DNA of 64,000 nt from Sipunculus nudus (Eukaryota; Annelida; Sipuncula; Golfingiida; Sipunculidae): assembly GCA_026874595.1 (NCBI GenBank), contig CM049316.1:63221176-63285175 (forward strand), in the 5' to 3' direction. The notes below the pieces were generated by a model. The model did no database searches. It had not been told where the DNA came from and was given only the letters and a program-made list of their open reading frames with translations. Both the position numbers and the translations under genes were made by a program. Positions 1 through 9,639 of this stretch are shown here, piece by piece. Numbering within the stretch: the stretch's first letter is position 1; each line of letters begins with the position of its first letter.

Positions 1-115
1 TAGTTGATAATAAAAATAATAGTAATAATAATGAAAATTTGCGTATAAAATTAAATATCAGACCATCTCATCTGGGTATTGTCTCTTAGTTAACAAATTT
101 CTTGGTTTTACTTAC
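1..115. other. ARL16 intron, left edge
   Basis: AT-rich intronic sequence downstream of ARL16 exon 4; nothing else recognised. Confidence 0.6.
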
Positions 116-231
116 ATTTTATTGAGAATCAGAAGTAGTGGCAGCCGATCAAGTTTCTCATCTGATAGCACAGTCAACAGTTCTATGCACGCTGCTGACA
201 TCTGGTGTCTGTTGTTGATATCAACCATGAA
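116..231 (-). CDS. ARL16: ARL16 exon 4 (residues 80-117)
   Basis: 116 nt: 38 codons plus AT. It starts FMVD and ends LLLILNK, the beta-strand leading into the NKxD motif. Donor GTAAGT at 110-115. The following exon would lie left of the window. Confidence 0.93.
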
Positions 232-3200
232 CTGCAAGAAACAAAGCATGACTGTACATAGAACACAAGGTCTTTTTTTCCGCAAAATTGATCTCTACTT
301 TTGCATATTTATGAGATCTACGGGATATCTATGGATAAAAATACATTCTCTGTGTCAATGTTTTCATATTTACTCTGATCTGGTTCCAATTCAAACTGGG
401 CCTGGATTTTCTTAGAACATTGAATGAATAATATATAAATATAGAAAATATATAAACATGAAGACTAAAATGCCCATTTTTCTATATCTCATTTTATAAA
501 ACATGGGTCTGTACACAGTTTGTTCATAAACTCATGATAAGCAAGATGTATTACATGGGTTATACAACCACTAGAATATCAAACCCACTTCTCTGGAAAT
601 CAATGCTTTTATTCTCACCATGATGGCAGGACAGTCTGTGTAATAACTGGGCCAGATTGGTGCCATGCATCCTCCCAGCTCCCTCACTGTCACCTCTGTT
701 TTACGACCTAGTAACACATTCACTAGGTTTGTTCCTACCTGTAGGTATATAGATATAACAATAAATGATGTAGAATGTCATAATAATAATAATAACTAGA
801 TATTTCTTGGCACCGCAGGTGCCATAGTATCCCCAGACAATTAACCCCCCGCCCTCCTCCCAGCCTCGAAGAATAGGATCCCATCTTGAATTCAGATGCA
901 GAGACTGACACTTGGCAAGCCACCATGGTTTCTTATAAGTATGGGCATATTAAGGTAAAGGTCACTCTCATAGGAGAGGTCATGAATATATTGAAATATA
1001 TCTCATTCCATAACCCATATCTATATACATGATATGAAAGAAATCTGTCCATTAATTTTCAACTTATCATGCTCACAGTGCTGTGAAGTGGCAATGGTGG
1101 GGTATTAACAGGTGCAAAAGCAAGAAAATGACACAAGGTGGCGCCACCTGTATTCTGCAGAAGAGAAAAAAAATCAAAGGTTTAAAAAAAAATTTTTTAA
1201 TTAAAATTAAAAAAAAGTCCTGATCACAAGTATATTTCAATGATGTTGTAGGCTGATAAACAATGATTGAATAAAACAATAGAATATAACATATTAAAAT
1301 ACTAAAATACATGTAGAAATGCCCATATGCCCAAAATTTAATTTTTTTCTGTGAGCAGTAATACTTACATTATTAACACCTCTTTACTCAGGACACAGCT
1401 CTGTTATAGAAACTTGTAGGGGGTCCTAAGACATCTCACTTTATCTATATAACTTACACCTATAACTGGAGCAGCACTTGCGGTTGGTAAGTTCTGCTAT
1501 TCAATTATAAATAAATAATGTTGTACAATCGTTTAACTATCACACTTTCTCTTTATTTAATTCTGGAGTGTTTACAGATGATTTGCACATACACATATTA
1601 CTCTAAACACTAACAGTAAGGCATTTTACAAAATTATATAAGACACATTGCAAACTGTCAGTTGATCACTGTTAGGGTTACTACAGATTGTTACTATTTT
1701 AATGGTTGACTCTTCACTATCTTACATCAATATAATCTAATCCCTATTCAGGGATCTGTGTTGCCATTACAATGTCATAGATAGGACAATGTACTTACTG
1801 TAGGAATTGTAGCTGGTGCATCTGGAAGCTGATTTGTGTTTCCATGGGAACAAGCTGAGACAACAATCAAGGAAGGCATCAGATTCACTCTTGCGCTGGT
1901 TTGACAAATAAGCCTCCATGGTAGGGAGGAAAGGTCTATTCAAGCTATTCATTATATTTCTATATAAATATAGTATACGAAATTATATATGACATAAAGT
2001 ATACATACACAAGGGTCAAAATGTTGTATTCCCACTTTCCAGTGGCAAATTTATTTTGAGCACTGGAAGCTATGTCAAATCTTATTTTTTTTCCAGTTGG
2101 GGGTAGGGGGCAGAGGGTACAATATAAAATGGGGGGGGGGGGCAATTGTATAGTTTTAAATTTAATTGAATACAGGTGGGTCATGGGATGATTTCCGGTA
2201 ATTTTTCAGTGGTTTCCTCTAAATTATTGATCCATCTTACAGGAACGGTGGCTCTTGACTGCCAGAACCAGACAAGTTTGAAATTTCACTCATGGGACAG
2301 ATTCACAAGTTTCCGATAAGACTGATATATCTATATTAATTTATCGGTCGGACTAAACACCCAAAACACCAGTGTTTTGGCTACCTGAGACGAAACACCA
2401 TGAAACACCTATTTATCCTCAATGTTAAAGTTTAATTTTGAGTCACTTTGATAAATCATTAAATCTTGATTAAATATATGATGTTTGGACTGAAAATCCC
2501 GAGGAAAACTTGTGATAAAGGAGGGTTTCGTCCCGTGATGTGTTCACTGACGTTCAAGGCAGCCATTCATGGCTCGCATATGCTGCCCCCTGGCGGTTGC
2601 TAAACATATCAAACTTTTTATCGGGAACTTGGTGGGAAAACTAAGCATTTGGGTATTATGAATAAGGCGAGCAGAAAAGATAGTATGTATAATGGAAGAA
2701 TAATTTATTTATCCAGATTCTAATATCCAGCGCCGGCATTTCAGCCACTATGATTTTGGTTACAAAATCCTCCACTAGGTGGTAGCATGAACTCTGTTAA
2801 AATGGCTACCACTGTCAACGAATCAACAAGGCAAGACCACGGAACAAAACCCGCTAGTTCATCAAAAGTTCACCCATTCAGGCCCTGAAATTCGGCAGAT
2901 ATTATTAACATTTAATGATTCATCAAAGTGACTCAAAATTAAACTTTAACATTGAGGATAAATAGGTGTTTCGTCTCAGGTACCCAAAACACTGGTGTTT
3001 TGGGTGTTTAGTCCGACCCTTAATTTATTGTTCTGATAGTGATAGTAATTCTCAGGCTCAGGTCATACTGTTTCAAGACGAGACTTGAATGATCGGAGCA
3101 AGTAAAGAATCTGGCCTACATGGACAAGGTAATGGGTTTATACAGATGGATGTAATGATGTAAGGGATTCAGGTATTGCCTATTGGAGAAGTAAGAGGCA

Positions 3201-5538
3201 TGTCAATGTCATATCATCAAACAAGTCATGGCTTATGTTGCTTACTACTAATATGAGATGGTCCAGTCAGTTTAGAACCATCTTGGTTTTACACAAGTGC
3301 CCTACCCCCCGTATTACCTGGGGACACCCTATGATGTCATGGCAACCAGGGGAGGTAGCCCGATTTAATCAGACTAAATATTATTAGGCCCTGCCATATA
3401 TTGAGTCCTATAGCGATTCAGTGAGAGTTTCTACCATATAAGCCTCAGACTACACACCACCCAATGCCCTTGTAACCAGTGGCAACAGATGTTTATTACC
3501 CCATGCCAGCGCGTCACTCTTCACAGCTGGGTCCGTTGAAACAAACTGTAACAAAATTTTAGCTGTCAATCACTCGAGTCGGCAAGGCTCCCATGCAGTG
3601 GGGTCTTCAAGTGTGCCTATTCGACTGTTCTTCTCTGTCCCTACTAAACTCGCTGACATGCCTCTGGTAAAAAGGTCAGTAAATTTTTAAAAATGATGAT
3701 CCAAGATTAATTTTAGTTGCTATCGAATCCATGAAACACATACTTATTGGTGTTAAAATGGTGTAATCCTTTGTTATGTTGTTTGACAGTAAACAGGCAG
3801 TCAAAGAAGATGCAACAGATCCGTTGCATCTTCTGTGGCTTATATTGTAGAAACCACTCTTTAATGTATTGCTATCGGACTCAACATATGGCAGGGCATA
3901 ATAATACTGAGTCCTATTAAATTGGCCTACAGGGGAGGGTCCCTTGGCAGTGATGCCATGGAAGCTGCCCTAATTGTAACATTGGAAATGTAGGCCAGAT
4001 TCTATATACTCTGGCCGAATGATCAATCATGGATGTATCAATGTCAAAATTGTGGAGCGAGTATAGAATCCGGCCTACATCGGAGAAGGTGGAAAATTAA
4101 TAATGTTTTTTTGAGTGATTCTGTGTTATTTTCTATGTTCCATGACCTCCGTTCTCTCACCTTGGTTGTATGTGCAATCTGAAACATGAGATAAATACGT
4201 GAATTATTAGTACATCGAGAACATGCAAAGATGTGATCATACAACGGGATTCGAACCACCGACCGCACGCCCAGAAGCCGTCTGCGTAACTAACTGTGCC
4301 ACGAAGGCAAGTTGCAAGCGAGAGAAAAGCCAGGAAATTTAAGCCTATTCAAACTATTGTGAATGAATAACTGCTGAAATTTCCACCAGATGTTGCTGTG
4401 TTTTAGGGGTGGATTCTCAAAGGTTAATAATAGTACTGTATATGTAATAACGTGTTTCAATTGGGGGCTGGCTGCCCCCACACCCCCGCTAAAATTCTGA
4501 AATGGTAAATGAGAATGTGAAGCAAAATAAAAAGCAGAATGTGTGGTAAAAGACAGTAGAAATAAATTAAATGGGGGCTGGCCGCCCCCACACTCCCGCT
4601 TAAGTCACCCCCTTCGGATTGTTGTGTATAACGTCAGCATAGTTTGTGCACAAGGAAACACAACATGGCGAGACATAAACAGTGATGGATGGATACGTTA
4701 GTTGACGTTGAGGTGACAAGAAACAGCAAGTATATGAAGTTCACATATTAAGGACAGGACTGATTATACTTAAGATTAAGTTATTGAATAGGCAGAACTA
4801 TAGAAACCGGGCTTCAGCCTGCCGCCGGTACAACGGGTGTCGCATAATAAATTGTTTCCTGGAAAAGGCCGATACATATCATTTTCCTCAGAATTCCCGT
4901 ATTTAATTTTGCTCATAGCTGGAGTTTATTATATTAGAGGAGGAGGGGTCCGGGGAACCTGAGTTCCCCATCTGAACGGGGGTGTGGGGGCAGAGCCCCC
5001 ACCTAAATCTTTATTTTCCTGTAAAAATAGTAAATGGTTTCCAATTTTTGAGACAGATGCCTCTTCAATCGCAGATATAAATGAACAAAACTTGCTCCTG
5101 CTGGTATCTCGTCTTCACGGCTCACTTAGTAGCGTGTAGGGCTCCTAGTCTAGAGATCGTAGGTTCGATTCCCGATTCAGGCGACTTCTGATGCTTAGTA
5201 GTTGTTTATGTTAGAAGAGTTAAGTGTAGGGACATCTACAGGGAAAAGTAGGAGTTAAAATAGGGAGTGAGAGGAGACAATTTTATTTATATGTTCCACA
5301 AAAGAAGCGAAGCCCGCATTCTATAGTGGCTCCATTGAATATTCTTTGATGGCTTATGGCAATTATTAAATTGTTCCAGCCAGTTAAGACCCATATTCTT
5401 GTCAGATGCAAATGTAGGCCTGATTCTATACTTGGGCCAAAATGGTAAATGATAATACAAGTTTACAAAAAGGATACATGACAGTCTCTTCAGCAGCAGT
5501 GTTTTGCCAACTCCAGGAGGCCCCAGCAGCAGCACCAT
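116..5538 (-). CDS. ARL16: ARL16, ADP-ribosylation-factor-like GTPase 16 (partial, 4 exons, 3' end outside window)
   Basis: ARF-family small GTPase; in mammals it works in Golgi-to-cilium traffic. Exons on the minus strand are 5478-5538, 1799-1854, 619-738 and 116-231, giving 117 residues plus a split codon. The methionine directly precedes the P-loop GPPGVGKT (residues 6-13); an in-frame TAG lies a few codons upstream, so this start is firm. IPTVGTN (37-43) is switch I. RELGG (58-62) replaces the usual WDxGG, a known ARL16 peculiarity. NK at 116-117 begins the NKxD guanine motif, whose Asp falls beyond the window. There is no Gly2, so no ARF-type myristoylation. All exon phases join (1, 0, 0, 2). 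Intron 1 has U12-type splice signals. The start lies 310 bp from TMEM70, head to head. The family assignment is strong; the C-terminus is unseen. Confidence 0.93.
232..618. other. ARL16 intron 3, no feature seen
   Basis: 387 bp of AT-rich sequence between exons 4 and 3. I see no repeat copy shared with the rest of the window. Confidence 0.5.
619..738 (-). CDS. ARL16: ARL16 exon 3 (residues 40-79, switch regions)
   Basis: 120 nt, 40 whole codons, from VGTNLVN through RELGGCMAPIWPSYY. The RELGG and the IWxSYY that follows match vertebrate ARL16 almost exactly. Donor GTGAGA. Confidence 0.95.
796..1170. repeat. Copy of the 325-bp-unit repeat family (one unit) in ARL16 intron 2
   Basis: It begins with the same terminus as the element at 29820 (CTAGA-ATTTCTTGG-ACCGCAGGTG, then CATAGTATCCCCAGACAATTAAC). 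It continues with the family's shared pieces: a CCCATATCTATATA stretch, a GCTCACAGT-CTGT-AAGT motif and a 'GGTGGCGCCACC' box. It has one diverged unit, against four in the larger copy. The remaining intron, 1171-1798, shows only AT-rich sequence. Confidence 0.7.
1799..1854 (-). CDS. ARL16: ARL16 exon 2 (residues 21-39)
   Basis: 56 nt between an acceptor ending GTTGTCTCAG and a GTAAGT donor. It encodes a variable Asn/Pro linker ending in ATIPT, which joins VGTN of the next exon to form switch I. Phase 1 in, 0 out. Confidence 0.9.
2345..3019. mobile_element. Non-autonomous DNA transposon with ~115-bp TIRs and 9-bp TSD (MULE-like MITE)
   Basis: Left end 2345 onward and the reverse complement of the right end (to 3019) match for about 115 bp, both reading GGTCGGACTAAACACCC near the tip; the left arm has a 10-bp internal duplication. 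The nine bases TTAATTTAT stand directly outside both ends (2336-2344 and 3020-3028). Long TIRs plus a 9-bp duplication are typical of Mutator-like elements. There is no coding capacity in its 675 bp. Confidence 0.85.
3060..4080. repeat. Inverted/direct repeat patchwork in ARL16 intron 1
   Basis: Segment 3306-3445 reappears in inverse orientation at 3846-3965 (shared core CCCTGCCATAT-TTGAGTCC). The phrase AGAATCTGGCCTACAT at about 3105 recurs in inverse form near 3990 and directly near 4060. This looks like a decayed foldback element. The centre (3480-3840) is not recognised. Confidence 0.5.
4225..4305 (-). repeat. tRNA-like SINE head (minus strand)
   Basis: On the minus strand there is a pol III A-box-like TGGCACAGTTAGTTACGCAG (4282-4301) and, 25 nt on, a perfect B box GGTTCGAATCC (4247-4257). 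No intact tRNA cloverleaf with acceptor stem is visible, so a tRNA-derived SINE is likelier than a tRNA gene. Confidence 0.55.
4440..5010. repeat. GGGGGC hairpin repeats, inverted pair
   Basis: TGGGGGCTGGCTGCCCCCACACCCCCGCT occurs near 4460 and again near 4575 (each self-complementary at GGGGGC/GCCCCC). A similar GTGTGGGGGCAGAGCCCCCAC occurs in inverse orientation near 4982. The last two bracket about 440 bp, as in foldback MITEs. Confidence 0.5.
5105..5190 (+). repeat. tRNA-like SINE head (plus strand)
   Basis: An A-box-like GGCTCACTTAGTAGCGTG is followed by B box GGTTCGATTCC at 5162-5172 and CCGATTCAGGCGA. Promoter spacing fits pol III, but the arms do not fold as a functional tRNA. Confidence 0.55.
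5478..5538 (-). CDS. ARL16: ARL16 exon 1 (residues 1-20, P-loop)
   Basis: 61 nt: 20 codons plus one base. It carries GPPGVGKT followed by LLLKRLS, close to vertebrate ARL16. The donor is GTATCCTTT, the U12 consensus. Start ATG is at 5536-5538. Confidence 0.92.
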
Positions 5539-5848
5539 GTTATACTGAGAGGAACACAACCACAGATGCTACCACACAGTTCCTGCTGTCATCTGTAACC
5601 AAAACAATCCAGATCGTTGGGCGATAATGGACCAAGTTGACGATAAAAACCATTCACTACAAAGTGGGCCAAACCTTTAACTGTGAACGATAATAGGGGC
5701 TCCAATAGCTGTGAGTGAAATGTATTTGATGACATTTTTGTAAACCGTTCGGTCGAAAGTGGACAGGGCCACCGGTCGCGTGAAGCAGTGGAGTGGTTTC
5801 AAGGCCAAGGGTGACTTCTGGTTCACAAGTGTACTGTCAAAAAGAATC
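5539..5848. promoter_or_regulatory. ARL16-TMEM70 divergent promoter region
   Basis: The two start codons point away from each other across 310 bp. This interval must hold both 5' UTRs and, unless further upstream non-coding exons exist, both promoters. No TATA box stands out in a defined position. Confidence 0.6.
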
Positions 5849-5902
5849 ATGTATTCACGGTTACGACCATCACATGTCCAGCTTTTTGACAAGCTTTCTA
5901 AG
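5849..5902 (+). CDS. TMEM70: TMEM70 exon 1 (residues 1-18), inferred
   Basis: ATG followed by 17 codons (MYSRLRPSHVQLFDKLSK) and an AAG|GTATTT donor. It is basic and amphipathic, as a mitochondrial presequence should be. It lies 311 bp from the ARL16 start and matches the phase 0 of exon 2. Confidence 0.7.
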
Positions 5903-7690
5903 GTATTTATTCAGTGAAAAATGTTGAAACAAATCATACCTGTTGGTAGCTTCATGTGTATCAATCTTCATGTCCCAGAGTCCTGGATTACTTTTTTAAT
6001 AATTTGTTATAATTAATAATTATTTTTGTCCAGGCAAACCACATGTTTAAATTTATTAAGAGATAACAGCTCGTTGATTCGTCACCATTTACATGCGGTA
6101 CCACATGGTCAATTTGTCACCAATGTTTTTAATGATAAAATCTCAAGTCTATTACAATTAAAATTAAGATAACGTTGATACCAATCAGTACTGAAAAGTT
6201 TGTTTAATTGACCCAGGATACACCATGCAAGGAGTGAATTACACGGTTTTCAGGGTTATTTACTTCACCGCACACCATAAACGATTCCCTCATGGCAGCT
6301 GAGCCCATTCGAATATGTCTTTTTATTTCACACTTTATACTATACAAGTATTAGTTAATTAAAATCTACAGTTGCCATACAGAAAAACAAGTCCCTAAAA
6401 GAACTTTTTAAAATATGAATCGTTGCAGAGTGAAAACACTATTTTTGCAGTAACTAACTTCCTGGTCATATTTTTACTCTTTTGTCATTCAAAATTATGT
6501 TCCTCTGTCATTCCCTATATATTCGAATTGCTGATTTTAAGAACATGCCAAGCCAAGTCTCGCCTGATGTATTCTGACGGTCACATTGTCACCATTTCCC
6601 TTTGGTGACAAATCAACTTTGGTGACAAAACTACGGGTTCCCTATATAAGCATGTGATCTGGCAAACAATATTTGTGATTGGGGTGCAATATAATTGGAG
6701 TGTATGGCAGACCATCTTTGCATGATTGTTCATTTGTTACTATTGAGGCCATAAATATAGTAAAATACATTGTCAGCTAACAGACATCATTACTACATAA
6801 AGTACTCTTATTAAATAATAGGTTATAAATTAAGCTTCTGTTTTGTTCCTGCTTCATTGACCTGGTATGACATTAAGACCATTTTATCATAGCCATGTGC
6901 CCATCTGAATGTTGAAGATGTTTATGATGTACAACTGAAATTGCAGCTTAACACGCGTTCATTTAACCTTATATTCTACTTGTTTCAGATCTGTGAAGGA
7001 TGCACCCCAGTATTGACTAGAGGCCTTCATTTCAGGCTAGGGGCTGTGCACCAAAAGTTATCTATCAACTATACCCTGGTCAAACAGAATGATCAAGTGG
7101 CCAATGTTAAAAGATATGTCAGAAACAGCATAAGTGTGAAACCAAATCAGCAACCATTCAGTACTTGCAGTACACTGTACAGTGCAGACAGACCAGACAC
7201 TGAGAGGGGCAAATTAGTGTATGCAGGATTGATCAGTGACAAGATTAAGTATTGTAAATTGTTCTCGTTGTTTACCAGTGCCATGGGACTAGCTTTCCAG
7301 CCAGTTTTGTTCTGGAAAACGGATGGTATTCCATTTTCTATACAGCTTGCAGCAGGTGGAGCAGTGACCTTTTTCATTGTAGCTACACCTTTACTACTAA
7401 ACTGGGTCACAAAACGCTACGTACTGGATTTGTATTTCAACGAGAGAAGAAAAGAGTTCACAGCTTATACGTACACTCTGTTTATGAGAAGAGTAGAGAC
7501 AAAATTCACTGTGGAGGACATTAAGTACCCGGAAGTGCCCGGTATGCTGACCACAGTTGTCGTCAAGGACAATATCCCTCTGTTCATGGATCCTTTGGCC
7601 TTCACAGACAGAAATGCGTACATTCACTTGATGGGGTATGATAAACCACTGGAATGGGAATTGCCACTCGAAAAGAAGAATGAGAAATGA
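5849..7690 (+). CDS. TMEM70: TMEM70, mitochondrial ATP synthase assembly factor (2 exons)
   Basis: TMEM70 is an inner-mitochondrial-membrane protein that helps assemble ATP synthase (c-ring). Exons 5849-5902 and 6989-7690 join in phase 0, giving 251 residues (human about 260). Residues 1-18, with Arg and Lys and no acidic cluster, form an N-terminal targeting-like stretch continuing into exon 2. GKLVYAG (92-98) opens the conserved domain. Two hydrophobic segments at about 106-127 and 134-156 form the membrane hairpin. TPLLLNWVTKRYV follows, and YIHLMGYDK (229-237) near the C-terminus is a family hallmark. An ATG inside the intron also runs into exon 2 but adds AT-rich intronic sequence, so I prefer the spliced start. 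Exon 1 is my inference from phase, donor and position. Confidence 0.92.
5903..6988. other. TMEM70 intron 1
   Basis: 1.1 kb of AT-rich sequence ending in TTGTTTCAG. No repeat shared with the window and no other gene seen. Confidence 0.6.
6989..7690 (+). CDS. TMEM70: TMEM70 exon 2 (residues 19-251)
   Basis: 702 nt to the TGA at 7688-7690, holding the whole conserved TMEM70 domain. The acceptor TTCTACTTGTTTCAG precedes it. A poly(A) signal follows 59 bp after the stop. Confidence 0.95.
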   Translation: MCEGCTPVLTRGLHFRLGAVHQKLSINYTLVKQNDQVANVKRYVRNSISVKPNQQPFSTCSTLYSADRPDTERGKLVYAGLISDKIKYCKLFSLFTSAMGLAFQPVLFWKTDGIPFSIQLAAGGAVTFFIVATPLLLNWVTKRYVLDLYFNERRKEFTAYTYTLFMRRVETKFTVEDIKYPEVPGMLTTVVVKDNIPLFMDPLAFTDRNAYIHLMGYDKPLEWELPLEKKNEK

Positions 7691-7748
7691 GTACAGCTAA
7701 TTGCAAGGACAGAATAGAATGATTGATTTGTTTTATTTATAAGAATTT

Positions 7749-7754
7749 AATAAA
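7749..7754 (+). terminator. TMEM70 poly(A) signal AATAAA
   Basis: AATAAA shortly after the stop codon, followed by a GT/T-rich stretch (TTTTGTTTCTTTTTGTG). Confidence 0.75.
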
Positions 7755-8240
7755 CACAAAGTGTTTATAATTTTGTTTCTTTTTGTGCAAAATAGATACA
7801 AGACATTTACTGCTGTATATTATGCAGGATGCCTCTCATCTTTTAGTACCGAATCCATCAAATAGATGTCAGCACCAAAGGCAGTTCCTTTTGATAAGAC
7901 AAACATACAAATAGACTTTTGAAATATAAGCAACTCTACAAATGTTTTCTAGAAATATTTCATTCCTTGTTTTATAAAATTGTATGAATACAAAACGGGA
8001 CAGATGGGTCTGGGTGAAAAAAAATACCCAGAAGAAAAATTGCACATAAATAGGACAGACCGTGATGAAAAAATATATGCTGTCCAAATTCTCCGACAGG
8101 AGGAAAACAATTTGCAATGCAATAAATGTTGCCTGCATTTCTGTTTTAGTGTGCCTCGAATTCCTTAAAACTTGTCCAACAATTCATATTTATTAACATT
8201 AAATACTTTGTAGAATATCATTTGTGACACCAACAACCCT

Positions 8241-8836
8241 TGACCAAACAATTAACCTCACCATGAAATTTATGTGACATTAATAGCATATTCATTTATT
8301 GAATAATCATGAGCATAACTGTTACCTGCAGCCTATTAGGTGGCCAGTATTACTGTAAACTATCAGTCGCCTTACCATATCAAAATTTGCATAATTTGTG
8401 AGACTTCTCCCAAACAGAACATGTGTTGTCTGTACCAGTACCCTAGTAGGCATGTTTTCTGGGATATTTTGTTTATTAAAAAGGAGACCATATAAAAGGT
8501 TCTAGGCCAAAGGTTGCAGGAGGATTCCTCCGACCATCGGTGAATGATAAGGTTTTACCAAAGACATAATTTGAATGAGACAAATAATCCAAAATATAGC
8601 AAACAGTTCTCAATGACTTCGATATACTCAACACTAGAGTTCAGAGATATAGCAATTCCAGTGGATGACGTCATGAATGCGACATCATACATCAACCTAT
8701 GTGACGTCACTATTGTGTTGTAAAGAGGTTTCGCAACCATTGGCATGGAAAGCCTTCTGTGAAGCAGCGTTTTGGGGTCTCATTATCATAATTAGCTGAA
8801 AGGGCGGCGCATGTGGGCTGTGGTGGCGAGGTCAAT
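8241..8836. repeat. 600-bp dispersed repeat between TMEM70 and INTS11 (copy A)
   Basis: Matches 25404-25985 in the same orientation over its whole length with moderate divergence, for example AATGAGACAAATAATCCAAA and GGCATGGAAAGCCTTCTGTG in both. It contains two TGACGTCA palindromes at 8666-8673 and 8702-8709, kept in both copies. Family unknown; no TIR or coding sequence seen. The rest of the intergenic stretch, 7775-8240 and 8837-9640, shows nothing I recognise. Confidence 0.75.
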
Positions 8837-9639
8837 TGGGAAACATTTTAGAAGATGGCACTATCCCTTCTTGATTGTTACACTGATCTGAGGGTTCACA
8901 ATTGTGAGGAATTTGTGACAAACCATCCACACAATGCAATAAAAAAAAACAATATAAACATAATTCATAGGGGTGTCTGCATGAACAATCTTTTTAGAGG
9001 GGTCAAGAAGTAACTAGAGTTGGGACAGATTATCAGTTATAATCTATGTTTGGTCAGCTGAGTTGGACAGTCAGATGATCGATCTTGCATTTCCATAATT
9101 GAGTACAGAGTTTTCACAAAGGTTAGGCTTTATAATAACAGCAGGTAAACTTTCTTAAAATTTATGCGGACAAAAACATTCTATGTGTACTAATTGATTG
9201 TCATCTTAATTGACTGAATACACTTGTAGGCTATGAGTTATCAGATATATTAGCCAATATTTAGGCCTATATATATATATCAGTTGAGAGGATGTACAGG
9301 TTTATATTTGATCAGAAATTTCATACTTTAAGAGGTCAACCAATTTTTACTGATGATTAATCATCAAATTACAACTAAATCCCAACACATCTCAAATGCC
9401 TCTTACAATCAATCATCAGTATGCCAATATGCTGTCAGTGATCAATTATGATCAAGGTAACAACTCCAGACACTAGAACCATTGCACATCTGTTTTGTAG
9501 GATATACACGCAGAAACCTGTCAACATACTGCCTGTAGACAAGAATAAGTCATTCTGGTTCTGTCAGCATGTTTGCTAATTGTTGTGGCATATCCAAGGT
9601 CATCCAATATCATGCAACAGCAAGCAAATAAAGTAAAGC

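Larger units (their letters stand above)
1855..5477. other. ARL16 intron 1, U12-type, repeat-filled
   Basis: The 3.6-kb intron has donor GTATCCTTT. The branch site TTCCTTGAT sits 12 nt before the CAG acceptor, fitting the minor-spliceosome consensus TTCCTTRAY. It contains a MULE-like MITE (2345-3019), a patchwork of inverted and direct repeats (about 3060-4080), two SINE heads and two G/C hairpin repeats (4440-5010). A stretch of G and weak AT-rich sequence fills 1960-2335. Confidence 0.75.

Noticed and set aside
3620..3685. Possible TMEM70 first exon (ATGCCTCTGG and a GTCAGT donor)
   Set aside because: Its phase does not fit exon 2, and the 5849-5902 exon fits phase, charge and distance much better.
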